Of a stretch of 64,000 bases of DNA, positions 24,283-33,021 are shown piece by piece. A program made the translations under genes and the position numbers. The DNA lies in NCBI RefSeq assembly GCF_001953975.1, contig NZ_MBEJ01000007.1, positions 62,001-126,000 on the forward strand. Direction: 5' to 3'. Position 1 is the first letter of the stretch; each line of letters starts with the position of its first letter. This DNA is from Mycobacterium sp. NS-7484. Lineage in GTDB: Bacteria; Actinomycetota; Actinomycetes; Mycobacteriales; Mycobacteriaceae. The notes under the pieces were generated by a model, which did not search any database, was not told where the DNA came from, and saw nothing but the letters and a program-made list of their open reading frames with translations.

Positions 24283-25470
24283 CTAGACGAATGTCGGCAT
24301 CGCGGCCCAGCCCCGCACCGCGGCGGTTTCCGACGGTTTGGCGTTGGCCCAGTCGACCTCCCACTCCGGGAAGCGTTTGAGGATCTCCTCCAACGCGATA
24401 CGACCTTCCAGCCGGGCCAGTGCATTACCCATGCAGAAGTGGGTGCCGGCCCCAAAAGTCATGTGTGACTTCTGCTCCCGGTGGATGTCGAAGACGTCGC
24501 CGTCGGGAGCGAAGCGACGGTGGTCGCGGTTGGCCGCACCGACCAGCATCAGCATCGCCGAGCCCTCGGGCACGGTCTGGCCGTAGTACTCGACATCGCG
24601 GGTGACGTAGCGAGCGATCTGCAGGGCCGGCGGTTCCCACCGTAGGATCTCTTCGATCGCCTGCGGGATGAGGTCAGGGTTTTCCACCAGCTGGCGGCGC
24701 TGGTCGGGGTAGTCGGCCAGAGTCTTGCCCGCCCAGCCGATCAATCGCGTGGTGGTTTCCGAACCGGCGGTCGCGATGACCGTCAGGTACAACAACAACT
24801 CGTCGCGGCGCAGCGTGCGCACGGTGCCGGTCTCGTCGGTGAACTCGGCATTGAGCAGATCGGTCATGATGTCGTCGGACGGGTGCTGGGTGCGCCAGTC
24901 GATGAACTCGGCGAACACCTCACCGGTGGCCAGGGCATCGACCGTCTGCCCTTGCAGGGTCTCCTCACCGTGGTCGGTGATGGCGCGCTGCCGATCCTCG
25001 GGGATGCCCAGCAACATGCCGATGACGCGCATCGGCATCTGCTCGCCGAGATCCTGCACGAAGTCGAACCGTTCCGCCCCGACCAGTGGATCCAGGCAGC
25101 GGGCGGTGAACTCCCGGATCTGCGGCTCAAGGGCGAGCACCTTGCGTGGCGTGAACACCCGCGACAGCAGGTTGCGGTGGATGTTGTGGATCGGCGGATC
25201 CTCGAAGATCAGGGTTCCGGGCGGAATCTCCATGCCGGACTTGATGATCTCGAGCAGCGCGCCGCGCCCGGAGATGAACGTCTCGTGGTCGATGACGGCC
25301 TTGTTGACGTCGTCGTAGCGGCTCAGCGCGTAGAAGTCGTGCTGCTCGTTGTAGTACAGCGGCGCTTCTTCCCGGATTCGGGCGAACACCGCATACGGGT
25401 CCATGTTGAGCTCGACGCTGTACGGGTCGTAGTAGAGATCTGGTTCGGCTGGTGCGGTGGGCGCTGTCAT
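24283..25470 (-). CDS. Cytochrome P450, 395 aa
   Basis: Soluble bacterial class I P450. Heme-binding loop FGAGTHFCMGNALARLE with Cys346; I-helix oxygen-activation motif A235-G-S-E-T-T; ExxR at Glu274-Arg277. It should hydroxylate a hydrophobic substrate using ferredoxin-supplied electrons. Unlike the P450s at 30199 and 33998 it has no adjacent ferredoxin. It stands alone on the minus strand, with a 133-bp upstream gap shared with the divergent NTF2-like gene. In layout it resembles the mycobacterial CYP123 group, but I do not assign a family. Confidence 0.93.
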   Translation of the reverse strand: MTAPTAPAEPDLYYDPYSVELNMDPYAVFARIREEAPLYYNEQHDFYALSRYDDVNKAVIDHETFISGRGALLEIIKSGMEIPPGTLIFEDPPIHNIHRNLLSRVFTPRKVLALEPQIREFTARCLDPLVGAERFDFVQDLGEQMPMRVIGMLLGIPEDRQRAITDHGEETLQGQTVDALATGEVFAEFIDWRTQHPSDDIMTDLLNAEFTDETGTVRTLRRDELLLYLTVIATAGSETTTRLIGWAGKTLADYPDQRRQLVENPDLIPQAIEEILRWEPPALQIARYVTRDVEYYGQTVPEGSAMLMLVGAANRDHRRFAPDGDVFDIHREQKSHMTFGAGTHFCMGNALARLEGRIALEEILKRFPEWEVDWANAKPSETAAVRGWAAMPTFV

Positions 25471-25603
25471 GAGGCCTCCATCGGGTGACGGGAGTGCTGA
25501 TGCGGGCTGGTTTTCCTGAGCACTTGCTTAGCAGATATCGGACCATCATTACAGTTAGTCGGTGAGGTGTAAATGACTGTCGCTACGGACTGATGGGAAA
25601 GCC

Positions 25604-25978
25604 ATGACCGCTGAGCAAGTAGTACGCGCCGAGATCGCCGCGTGGGCAAGCAATGACGTCGAGGAAGTCATGAGCCACTTCGCCGATGACGCCACCTTCG
25701 ACATCGGTCCGGACTGGCCGAAGCTGACCGGGCGTGAGGCGATCCACGAGATGATGAAGGTGTTCTTCGCGGGCGGGAAATGCGTCGATCTGGAGATCCT
25801 CCACCTCGCCGTCGACGGTGACGTCGTCCTGATGGAGCGCCACGACCACTGGATCGTGAACGGCAAGCAGATGAGCTGGCCCGTCATGGGCGCCTACGAG
25901 GTGCGCGACGACAAGATCACCGCCTGGCGCGAGTACTTCTACCCGCCCAAGGATTTCGACGAGAGCAGCACTAGCTGA
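25604..25978 (+). CDS. Limonene-epoxide-hydrolase-like / SnoaL-fold protein, 124 aa
   Basis: A small NTF2-fold protein. Arg and Asp of the limonene-1,2-epoxide hydrolase active site seem conserved in MERHDHW, while the second Asp of the family's WRDYFD is Glu in WREYFY. Family enzymes hydrate epoxides; an epoxide could come from the neighbouring P450 (inference). Its stop overlaps the convergent quinone oxidoreductase gene by 8 bp. It could also be a steroid-isomerase-type protein. Confidence 0.8.
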   Translation: MTAEQVVRAEIAAWASNDVEEVMSHFADDATFDIGPDWPKLTGREAIHEMMKVFFAGGKCVDLEILHLAVDGDVVLMERHDHWIVNGKQMSWPVMGAYEVRDDKITAWREYFYPPKDFDESSTS

Positions 25979-26936
25979 GATCGATGACCACCTTGCCGAC
26001 GGCCCGCCCGTCGGCGACGTGACGCAACGCAGCGGCAACCTCGGACAGCGGGTAGACGGCACCGATATGTGGTTTCGCGGCACCGGTGATCAAAAGTTCC
26101 CGAAGTTCGGCTTCGTTGCGGGCGAACTCGTCGGGATCAACGTCTTGGAACTGAAAACCCATGACGTGAATCCCCTTGACCAGTACAAGGTTCAGCGGGA
26201 TACGGGGAATCTCGCCGGACGCGTAGCCCACCGTGACGAACCGGCCGCCGCGACGCAGCGACCGCAGGGCGGGTTCGGACTGATCGCCACCGACCGGGTC
26301 GACGACGGCGTGCGCGCCCTCGGGCAGCGCGGCGCGTAATGCCGAGCGCAGATCGCCTTGCGTGCGGTTGATCAGCGCAGTCGCCCCGTAGTCGGCTGCA
26401 GCCGTGAGCTTCTCGTCCGATGACGAGACCGCGGTCACCCGCGCGCCCAATGCCACGGCCAACTGCACCGCAGCCAAACCGACACCGCCACCGGCGCCGA
26501 GCACAATCACGTCGTCACCAGGGGAGACCCGCGCCACGGAACGCAACGTGTGATACGCGGTGCGGTGTGCCACGCCGAACGCTGCTGCGGTGTGGTCGTC
26601 GACCCCGTCTGGTATCCGGTTGAGCCCGGCGGGATCCACGCACACCTCTTCGGTGAACGCACCGAACATCCCGGTGCCGGTCACCCGATCGCCGACGGCG
26701 AAAGCGTCAGTGTCCGAGGCAACTTCGGTGACCACCCCGGCGAACTCACTACCCACCACGAATGGCGTCGGCAGGTGCACCTGGTATTTGTCGGCCACCA
26801 GCAGCACGTCGGGGTAATTGACCGCGGTCGCGCCGACCCGTACCCGCACCTGACCGGCGCCGAGCGCGGGGGAGTCCAGATCGTCGATCTGGACCACCTC
26901 GGGTGGCCCGTAGGACCGGCAGACCGCGGCCTTCAC
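25971..26936 (-). CDS. Zinc-free medium-chain oxidoreductase (NADPH:quinone reductase type)
   Basis: A 321-residue zeta-crystallin-like MDR protein: GroES-like domain (VNYPDVLLVADKY, GSEFAGVV) and Rossmann domain with GAGGGVGLAAVQLA. Zinc-binding cysteines are absent. Members reduce quinones, enones or enoyl thioesters with NADPH. It has a GTG start overlapping the stop of the phosphotransferase gene by 4 bp (GTGA). It is the last gene of the four-gene minus operon TetR / dehydrogenase / phosphotransferase / reductase. Confidence 0.9.
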   Translation of the reverse strand: MKAAVCRSYGPPEVVQIDDLDSPALGAGQVRVRVGATAVNYPDVLLVADKYQVHLPTPFVVGSEFAGVVTEVASDTDAFAVGDRVTGTGMFGAFTEEVCVDPAGLNRIPDGVDDHTAAAFGVAHRTAYHTLRSVARVSPGDDVIVLGAGGGVGLAAVQLAVALGARVTAVSSSDEKLTAAADYGATALINRTQGDLRSALRAALPEGAHAVVDPVGGDQSEPALRSLRRGGRFVTVGYASGEIPRIPLNLVLVKGIHVMGFQFQDVDPDEFARNEAELRELLITGAAKPHIGAVYPLSEVAAALRHVADGRAVGKVVIDLS

Positions 26937-27985
26937 CGGTAGTCGGTGGATTCGGCGAGTTCGGCGGCAGATCGCATCAACTCGGTCACCACCGGCCCGA
27001 ATGCCAGCAACTTCTCGTCATTGCCGGCCCGCTGAAAACCCTGCTCCAGCACGATGGCCAGCTTCCACTTGGCCAGCACCAGGTAGTAGTCGAGATCGTC
27101 GACCTGGCGCCCGGACTCCTTCGCGTAGTGCGCGACCACGTCGTCGCGCGAAGGCATCCCACGCATGTCGACATAACCCATCTCCGACGGCTCCGGGTTA
27201 TCCGTGTCGGCCGGCCACGATTGCACCATCCACGCCAGGTCCAGCTTCGGATCGCCCACGGTGCCCATCTCCCAGTCCACGATCGCGGCCATCGTGGCCG
27301 GGGCGCCGTGGCGGTACATGACGTTGGCGAACTGGTAGTCGCCGTGCATCAGACCGGGGATGAAGTCCAACGGTTTATGCGCCTGCAGCCACGCGGTGGC
27401 CACGTCGAGCCCGGGCAGCTCCCGGTTCTTGATCCGGTCGAGAAACCCGATCCATCGAGAGACCTGACGTTCGTGGAAGCCATCCGGCCGGCCGAGATCA
27501 CCGAGGCCCCTGGCCTGCCAGTCCACCTTCGACAACAGCGCAATACCCTCGGCCAGTTGATAACTCAGCCCGGGGCGGGCGCTCACGTCGCTGTTGAACG
27601 GCTCGGGCCAGCGGCCGTGGGTGTCCATCGGGGACCAGCCGTCGACGAAACCCATCAGGTAGAAGGGCCGGCCCAGTACCTCGGGATCGGCGCACACCCC
27701 CACTGCGGCAGTGTGTGGGACGTCGGTGCCGTCCAGCGCCTCGATGATGCGCCACTCGCGCAGGATGCCCTTGTCCCGGTCCGGTGGTGCGCCGGCCGGT
27801 GGCATGCGCAGCACGCAGGTGTGCTCGCCGCGGCGAATCTCGTAGATGACGTTCTGGGTGCCGCCCGACAGGAAACGAGCGTCAAGGGGCTCGCCCTTGC
27901 CGGCCAGCCCAGCGTTGTCCATCCAGTCGGCAAGGCGGGCCGTATCTAGGCCGCGCACGTGAGGAGCAGAATCAGATTGCGTCAC
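26933..27985 (-). CDS. APH-family phosphotransferase, partner of acyl-CoA dehydrogenase
   Basis: A 350-residue kinase-fold protein with intact motifs: catalytic HGDYQFAN (214-221, Asp216) and metal-binding VDWE (Asp237). Its gene overlaps an acyl-CoA dehydrogenase gene by 4 bp. Established parallels: vertebrate ACAD10/ACAD11 fuse these two domains, and Pseudomonas LvaA with LvaC phosphorylates 4-hydroxyacyl-CoA and then removes the phosphate. I infer the same chemistry here: phosphorylation of a gamma-hydroxyacyl-CoA. Compare the degenerate relative at 3375. Confidence 0.88.
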   Translation of the reverse strand: MTQSDSAPHVRGLDTARLADWMDNAGLAGKGEPLDARFLSGGTQNVIYEIRRGEHTCVLRMPPAGAPPDRDKGILREWRIIEALDGTDVPHTAAVGVCADPEVLGRPFYLMGFVDGWSPMDTHGRWPEPFNSDVSARPGLSYQLAEGIALLSKVDWQARGLGDLGRPDGFHERQVSRWIGFLDRIKNRELPGLDVATAWLQAHKPLDFIPGLMHGDYQFANVMYRHGAPATMAAIVDWEMGTVGDPKLDLAWMVQSWPADTDNPEPSEMGYVDMRGMPSRDDVVAHYAKESGRQVDDLDYYLVLAKWKLAIVLEQGFQRAGNDEKLLAFGPVVTELMRSAAELAESTDYR

Positions 27986-29283
27986 AGATTGCCCACCTCG
28001 GCCTCGAGGTATTCGGCGAACTTCGCCTTCGCGGCCTCACGCTTGCGGGGTATCCACTGACTGGGCCAGGTGTCGGTGGTCGGCTGGTAGTCACGCAAGA
28101 CTTGCCGGGCCACCGTGGTCTTGTGTACCTCGGTCGGGCCGTCGGCCAGGCCCATGACCGCGGCACCGGTCACCATGCCCAGGAACGGCATTTCGTTGGT
28201 GACGCCGAGTGCCCCGTGGACTTGCATTGCCCGCCAGGCGATGTCGTGCAACACCGTGGGCATCGCCACCTTGACCGCCGCGATGTCCTTGCGGACCTTC
28301 TTGTAATCGTTGTACTTGTCGATCTCCCAGGCCGTGTAGAGCACCATCAACCGGAACTGCAGCAGCTGGGCGTACGAGTCGGCGATGTAGCCCTGCACGA
28401 ACTGCTTGTCGGACAGCCGGCTGCCCTGCGTCTCGCGGCTCAGCGCGCGTTCACACATCATGTCCAGGGCCTTCTGAGCCAGGCCGATCGTGCGCATCGC
28501 GTGGTGGATCCGCCCGCCGCCCAACCGGGTCTGGGCGATCACGAATGCCTGCCCCTCACCGCCCAACAGCGCTTCGGCGGGCACCCGGACGTTGTCGTAG
28601 TGGATCAGCGCGTGGCTGCCGTGGTTGTCCGCCTCGCCGTACAACCCGACGTTGCGGACGATCTTCACCCCGGGGGTGTCGGTGGGCACCAGGAACATCG
28701 ACATGCCCTGATAGGCGCTGACCTCAGGGTTGGTCACCACCATGACGATCAGGAAGGACGCGGTTGCGGCGTTGGAAGAGAAGAACTTCCATCCGTTTAT
28801 CACCCAGTCGTCGCCGTCTCGTACCGCGCTCGTGGTGAACAGGGTGGGATCGGCACCGGCATGCGGTTCGGTCATCGAATAGCAGGAGAACAGCTCTCCC
28901 TCGAGCAGCGGGTGCAGGTACTGCTTCTTCTGCTCCTCGGTGCCGTAGTGCGCGATGATCTCGGCATTGCCGGTGTCGGGGGCCTGACAGCCGAACACGA
29001 TCGGCGCCCACTGCGAGCGGCCGAGAATCTCGTTGAGCAGTGCCAGCTTGAGTTGGCCGTATCCTTGTCCGCCCAACTCGGGACCGAGATGGGTGGCCCA
29101 CAAACCTTTCTCGCGAACCTTGGCCTTCAGCGGGTCGATCGCTTCCCGGCGCTTGCCCTCGAGTTGGGTGAACTGCAGATGTGGAAAGGCCAGGTCCAGC
29201 GGCTCGACCTCGTTCGTCACGAAATCGTCTGCCCAGTCCAGTAATTCCTGGTACTGCGGGTCGGTCTCGAAATCCCACGCCAT
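27982..29283 (-). CDS. Acyl-CoA dehydrogenase (ACAD10/11-like), 433 aa
   Basis: Longer than the usual 380-residue dehydrogenase and like the ACAD10/11 branch: HLGPELGGQGYGQLKLALL, SMTEPHAGADPTLF, MQVHGALGVTNEMPF and GPTEVHKTTVARQVL. Together with the overlapping phosphotransferase it may convert a 4-phosphooxyacyl-CoA to an enoyl-CoA or 3-hydroxyacyl-CoA (inference from LvaA/LvaC and ACAD11). It is preceded 15 bp upstream by the TetR gene of the same operon. Confidence 0.9.
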   Translation of the reverse strand: MAWDFETDPQYQELLDWADDFVTNEVEPLDLAFPHLQFTQLEGKRREAIDPLKAKVREKGLWATHLGPELGGQGYGQLKLALLNEILGRSQWAPIVFGCQAPDTGNAEIIAHYGTEEQKKQYLHPLLEGELFSCYSMTEPHAGADPTLFTTSAVRDGDDWVINGWKFFSSNAATASFLIVMVVTNPEVSAYQGMSMFLVPTDTPGVKIVRNVGLYGEADNHGSHALIHYDNVRVPAEALLGGEGQAFVIAQTRLGGGRIHHAMRTIGLAQKALDMMCERALSRETQGSRLSDKQFVQGYIADSYAQLLQFRLMVLYTAWEIDKYNDYKKVRKDIAAVKVAMPTVLHDIAWRAMQVHGALGVTNEMPFLGMVTGAAVMGLADGPTEVHKTTVARQVLRDYQPTTDTWPSQWIPRKREAAKAKFAEYLEAEVGNL

Positions 29284-29298
29284 CGGGGGTCCTCCGAT

Positions 29299-29952
29299 CT
29301 AATCGATGGTGTTGAAGCCAGTGATCATCGCGCCGATATCGCGCGCGACGACGTCGGTGAACGAACGCTCGCCGAAACTGCCGCCCGCCCAATGCCGGAC
29401 GCCCTCGCTGACCAGGACCTGCGCCAGCCGAGACAGGTGGTTCACATCGACGTGGGAACCGAGCTTGCCATCGGCCTGGGCCCGACGGAACAGCTCGCCG
29501 AACATGTCGGCGTCCTGCGCAGCCGAGTCGCCGTCGCCGGCCAGGATCCGATGCTCGTGGCGGTAGCCCTCCAGGATCGTCTCGATGATCAGATCGGGTG
29601 GGTTGCGCGCCATCGACCGCTCCAGGCTGCGGAGTGCCTCGGTGATCACGTTCATCACGTCGTAGTCGCCCACCAACAGCGATTTCACCCGCTGCTGCGC
29701 CAGCCGGGTGGAGGTCAGCCCCACCTCGAACAACACGTCCTCTTTGGCCGGGAAATAGAAGTAGAACAGCGCTCGGGAGACCCCCGCCGCCCGGCAGATA
29801 TCGGCAACCGTCGTCTTGGCGTAACCGTTGGTGCGCCACAGTGCCATCGCGGCCTGGACGAGGTCGCGCTTGGTCTGGTGGGAGCGTGCCCGTTGAAAAG
29901 ACGCACGGCGCTGACTGGTGTCAGCAGTGCCGGCCGCCGAGGTCTTGGGCAT
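29299..29952 (-). CDS. TetR-family transcriptional regulator
   Basis: A 217-residue TetR protein with a helix-turn-helix at about 28-75 (LVQAAMALWRTNGYAKTTVADICRAAGVSRALFYFYFPAKEDVLF) and an all-helical C-terminal domain. It is the first gene of the minus operon ending at 25971, so it probably autoregulates the phosphotransferase/dehydrogenase pair. A 6-bp inverted repeat ATAGTT / AACTAT lies at 29988-30010, 36 bp upstream. Confidence 0.88.
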   Translation of the reverse strand: MPKTSAAGTADTSQRRASFQRARSHQTKRDLVQAAMALWRTNGYAKTTVADICRAAGVSRALFYFYFPAKEDVLFEVGLTSTRLAQQRVKSLLVGDYDVMNVITEALRSLERSMARNPPDLIIETILEGYRHEHRILAGDGDSAAQDADMFGELFRRAQADGKLGSHVDVNHLSRLAQVLVSEGVRHWAGGSFGERSFTDVVARDIGAMITGFNTID

Positions 29953-29987
29953 ATTCGCCAGAGTAGCCAGGGATTCGCCGGTTGGGA

Positions 29988-30010
29988 ATAGTTGACGTTT
30001 GTCTAACTAT
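29988..30010. promoter_or_regulatory. Possible TetR operator (inverted repeat)
   Basis: ATAGTT (29988-29993) and AACTAT (30005-30010) form a perfect inverted repeat separated by 11 bp, upstream of the TetR gene at 29299-29952. A second half-site-like GTTGAC/GTCTAAC arrangement lies within it. It is unlike the GAGAA operators 57 bp further on. Confidence 0.45.
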
Positions 30011-30066
30011 CGGATGCATGTATCGCCCGACGGCGGCCGAGCTCAGCGGTCTGGAGGCTTGGGGCA

Positions 30067-30170
30067 GAGAATCTTATTCTTGCTGTTTACCGCAGGTCGG
30101 CAACCCCCGGCGTTGACGGCGCAACGGCGGCTGTGGAAATCTGCTATTCATAGATGAGAGCCGCATTCTC
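30067..30170 (+). promoter_or_regulatory. Two GAGAA-type operators upstream of P450/ferredoxin operon
   Basis: Two single-mismatch copies of GAGAA-N5-TTCTC: 30067-30081 (GAGAATCTTATTCTT) and 30156-30170 (GAGAGCCGCATTCTC). The second ends 28 bp before the P450 ATG, so it would overlap promoter or leader. This links the P450/ferredoxin operon to the regulon of the Rieske and amidohydrolase operons. Confidence 0.55.
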
Positions 30171-30198
30171 CTAGTCGCGGCTGGAACGGGAGCAGCAT

Positions 30199-31479
30199 AT
30201 GGCGATCGACCCAACCGGTATCGATTTCTTCCGCGATGAACGATTGGTCGACAACCCGTACCCGTTCTTCGAGGCGCTGCGGAACAAGTGCCCGGTCACC
30301 CGTGAAGACCACTACAACGTGACAATGGTGACCGGCTGGGAAGAAGCCGTCCAGGTCTACAACGACGAGGAGACGTTCTCCTCGTGCCTGTCGGTCACCG
30401 GCCCATTCCCGGGTTTCCCGGTCCCATTGGAGGGTCGCAGCACCGAGGAAGTCACGGCGCTCATCGACAAGCACCGCAACGAGCTGCCGTTCAGCGATCA
30501 ACTGCCTACGCTCGATCCGCCCACCCACACCGATCACCGCTCGTTGTTGATGCGGCTGATCACGCCCAAGCGCCTCAAGGAGAACGAGGACGCCATGTGG
30601 CAGCTGGCCGACGAGGTACTCGACAGCTACCTCGAACCTGGTCATGGCGAATTCATCAAGGGCTTCGCGGGGCCGTTCACCCTGCTGGTGATCGCCGACC
30701 TGCTGGGCATTCCCGACGAGGACCGGGAAGCATTCGTCAACGGCATCAAGCAGAACTCGGGTGGCGGTATCGGCAGCACCAGCAGTGAGTCGCTGTCCCA
30801 CAGCCCGCTGGAGTTCCTCTACGGCCAGTTCGCCGATTACACCGCCGATCGGCGGGCCAACCCGCGCGACGACGTCCTGACCGGTCTGGCGCAGGCCACC
30901 TTCCCCGACGGCAGCATTCCCGACGTCGGTGACGTCGCGCGGGTGGCGACCAACGTGTTCTCGGCCGGGCAGGAGACGACGGTGCGGTTGCTCAGCACCG
31001 CGCTGAAGGTCCTGGGCGAACAGCCGGAGATCCAGCAGCGACTGCGTGACGATCGCAGTCTGATCCCGAACTTCATCGAAGAGGCGCTGCGCATCGAAAG
31101 TCCGGTCAAAGGCGACTTCCGGCTGTCCCGCTGCCCGGTGACCGTCGGTGAGACCGAGTTGAGCGCGGGCACCACCGTGATGGTCCTCAATGGTGCGGCC
31201 AACCGCGATCCGCGCCGCTTCGAAGATCCCGACACCTTCGACCCGGCCCGCAAGAATGCCCGCCAGCACCTGGCTTTCGGCCGCGGCATCCACAGTTGCC
31301 CGGGCGCCCCACTGGCCCGGGCCGAAACCCGCGTCGGCATCGAACGGCTGCTGGACCGCACCACCGACATCCGCATCTCCGAGGCCAAGCACGGCTCGGA
31401 CGGCGATCGGCGCTACAACTACATCCCGACATTCATCCTGCGCGGCCTGACCGAGCTGCACCTGGAGTTCGATACCTGA
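30199..31479 (+). CDS. Cytochrome P450, 426 aa
   Basis: Heme loop AFGRGIHSCPGAPLARAE with Cys367, I-helix A256-G-Q-E-T-T, ExxR at Glu295-Arg298. GGGAG precedes the ATG by 6 bp. Its stop overlaps the ferredoxin ATG by 1 bp, so redox partner and enzyme are co-translated. The closest relative in the window is the P450 at 61197: both share NPYPFF/DPYPYF, LITPKRLKENED and HSCPGAPLARAE. The pair look like paralogues acting on related substrates. Confidence 0.94.
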   Translation: MAIDPTGIDFFRDERLVDNPYPFFEALRNKCPVTREDHYNVTMVTGWEEAVQVYNDEETFSSCLSVTGPFPGFPVPLEGRSTEEVTALIDKHRNELPFSDQLPTLDPPTHTDHRSLLMRLITPKRLKENEDAMWQLADEVLDSYLEPGHGEFIKGFAGPFTLLVIADLLGIPDEDREAFVNGIKQNSGGGIGSTSSESLSHSPLEFLYGQFADYTADRRANPRDDVLTGLAQATFPDGSIPDVGDVARVATNVFSAGQETTVRLLSTALKVLGEQPEIQQRLRDDRSLIPNFIEEALRIESPVKGDFRLSRCPVTVGETELSAGTTVMVLNGAANRDPRRFEDPDTFDPARKNARQHLAFGRGIHSCPGAPLARAETRVGIERLLDRTTDIRISEAKHGSDGDRRYNYIPTFILRGLTELHLEFDT

Positions 31480-31670
31480 TGCGGGTCAAGGTCGACGAGG
31501 ACCGTTGTGCCGGGCACGGTATGTGCCTGACGCTGTGCCCCGAGGTCTTCGAGATGTCAGATGACGGCTGGGCGGTGGCCGATCCGGAAGAGGTTCCAGC
31601 CGGGTTGGAAGACGCGGCACGTGAGGCGATAGACAACTGCCCGGAACGGGCGATCAGCGAAATCGACTAG
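31479..31670 (+). CDS. Small ferredoxin ([3Fe-4S] type, with an extra Cys), 63 aa
   Basis: A 63-residue ferredoxin. The cluster motif is Cys10-x2-His-x2-Cys16 with Cys54-Pro near the end. Most single-cluster mycobacterial P450 ferredoxins have Ala or Asp before the Pro of the PEVF segment; here it is Cys20 (CLTLCPEVF), giving four cysteines. This could allow a [4Fe-4S] cluster. The ATG overlaps the P450 stop (TGATG). It probably supplies electrons to the P450 at 30199. Confidence 0.9.
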   Translation: MRVKVDEDRCAGHGMCLTLCPEVFEMSDDGWAVADPEEVPAGLEDAAREAIDNCPERAISEID

Positions 31671-31688
31671 TAGAGAAGGGTTGTGGAC

Positions 31689-31985
31689 ATGGCATCAGCC
31701 AAGGGGTACGTCATCATCACCGAGGACATCAAGGACCCGGCCGGCATGGTCGAGTACGCGAAGCTGGCGTCCAAGGCGATGGGCGGGGCCACCATCGTGG
31801 CTGTCGATCAGAAGCCCGAGGTGATCGAAGGCGCATGGCACGGCACCCAGACCGTGGTGCTGGAGTTCGAGTCGGTCGACGCCGCGCGCGAGTGGTACTA
31901 CTCCGATGCCTACCAGGCGGCTGCCAAGGTTCGCCAAGGCGCCGCCGAGTGCAACGGCGTCATCCTCTCCGGCTTCCCCTCCTGA
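31689..31985 (+). CDS. DUF1330-family small protein
   Basis: A 98-residue ferredoxin-like-fold protein of the DUF1330 group (GYVIITEDIKDPAGMVEYAKLA ... REWYYSDAYQAAAKVRQ). The family has no firm function; the fold resembles dimeric alpha-beta barrel proteins that act as small oxygenases or isomerases. The ATG at 31689 is preferred, with AAGGG 8 bp upstream; a GTG at 31683 is also in frame. It sits between the ferredoxin and the luciferase-like gene in one operon. Confidence 0.82.
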   Translation: MASAKGYVIITEDIKDPAGMVEYAKLASKAMGGATIVAVDQKPEVIEGAWHGTQTVVLEFESVDAAREWYYSDAYQAAAKVRQGAAECNGVILSGFPS

Positions 31986-31999
31986 TCGGGCCGGCCGCA

Positions 32000-32917
32000 G
32001 TGCGGTACAGCATCACCTACCCGATGCACACCCACCCGTATCACCCGGATCTGGTGAGCGGCAGTGGCGTTACCGCGATGGCCGCTGCGGCCGAGGCGGC
32101 GGGATTCGATGGCTTCGGTTTCACCGACCACCCGGCGCCATCACAACGGTGGCTCGATGCCGGTGGCCACGACGCACTGGACCCGTTCGTGGCCATGGCT
32201 TTTGCCGCGGCGCACACCACCACCTTGCGGCTGGTGCCCAACATCGTGGTGCTGCCGTATCGGAATCCCTTCGTGGTGGCGAAATCCGGCGCCAGCCTGG
32301 ACCTGCTGTCCGGTGGCCGGTTCACGCTGGCGGTCGGAGTCGGTTATCTCAAGCGGGAATTCGCCGCGCTGGGGGTGTCCTACGACGAGCGGGCCGCACT
32401 GTTCGACGAGGCCCTCGAAGTCATCCGCGGTATCTGGACCACCGACGATTACACGTACGAGGGCAAGAACTTTACCGCTCGGGGTATCACCGCTCATCCC
32501 CGGCCGACGGCAAGCCCACATCCGCCGATCTGGATCGGCGGCAACACCTCGGCGGCGCGGGCCCGGGTGGCCAAACACGGTGAGGGTTGGTGCCCGTTCG
32601 CCGCACCGGCGGGCTTGGCCAAGACCGCCGGAACCGCGGCGATGGACTCACTCGACGCCTTGGCCGCCGGTATCGAGGATCTGCGGAGCCGGTTGGCCGA
32701 CGCCAATCGCGATCCGGACGCAATCGACATCGTGTTCAACAACTTCGAAGGCGGTAACCCCGGCAGCGACGATTTCGACGCCGACGCGTACCTGGCCGGT
32801 GTGGACAAGCTGGCCGCACTCGGGGTCACCTGGCTGCACGTCACCCTGCCCGGCGACAGCCTGGCCCATGCACTGGAGGCGACTGAGGAGTTCGGAAAGT
32901 CGGTGATCGCCGCCTAG
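32000..32917 (+). CDS. Luciferase-like (LLM class, F420- or FMN-dependent) oxidoreductase
   Basis: A 305-residue TIM-barrel protein of the bacterial luciferase group: FGFTDHPAP, LRLVPNIVVLPYRNPFVVAKS, GGRFTLAVGVGYLKREF and PPIWIGGNTSAARARVA. In mycobacteria this subgroup usually binds F420. It may oxidise an alcohol or reduce an enone. The GTG start at 32000 matches the expected first strand (VRYSITYPM); an in-frame extension to 31835 overlaps the DUF1330 gene. It is the last gene of the P450 operon, followed by a hairpin. Confidence 0.87.
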   Translation: MRYSITYPMHTHPYHPDLVSGSGVTAMAAAAEAAGFDGFGFTDHPAPSQRWLDAGGHDALDPFVAMAFAAAHTTTLRLVPNIVVLPYRNPFVVAKSGASLDLLSGGRFTLAVGVGYLKREFAALGVSYDERAALFDEALEVIRGIWTTDDYTYEGKNFTARGITAHPRPTASPHPPIWIGGNTSAARARVAKHGEGWCPFAAPAGLAKTAGTAAMDSLDALAAGIEDLRSRLADANRDPDAIDIVFNNFEGGNPGSDDFDADAYLAGVDKLAALGVTWLHVTLPGDSLAHALEATEEFGKSVIAA

Positions 32918-32945
32918 CCAGGGCCGGGCGCGGGCATGTGGGGCC

Positions 32946-33006
32946 GCCGATTTCGACGCTGGGGTCGTGATTCTTCGTTCGAAGCGACCCAGGCGTTGAA
33001 AACGGC
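32946..33006. terminator. Intergenic hairpin between convergent operons
   Basis: Imperfect 22-nt arms 32946-32967 and 32985-33006 (18 of 22 paired), with an inner CTTCG/CGAAG stem at the tip. Placed between the convergent LLM and hydrolase genes, it is probably a bidirectional terminator. Confidence 0.55.
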
Positions 33007-33021
33007 GTAGTGGCAGGGAAC

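Noticed and set aside
25471-25603. GAGAA or AACAAA operator between the P450 and NTF2-like genes
   Set aside because: Only imperfect repeats (ACAGT/ACTGT-like) are visible in this 133-bp gap; no match to either operator consensus.
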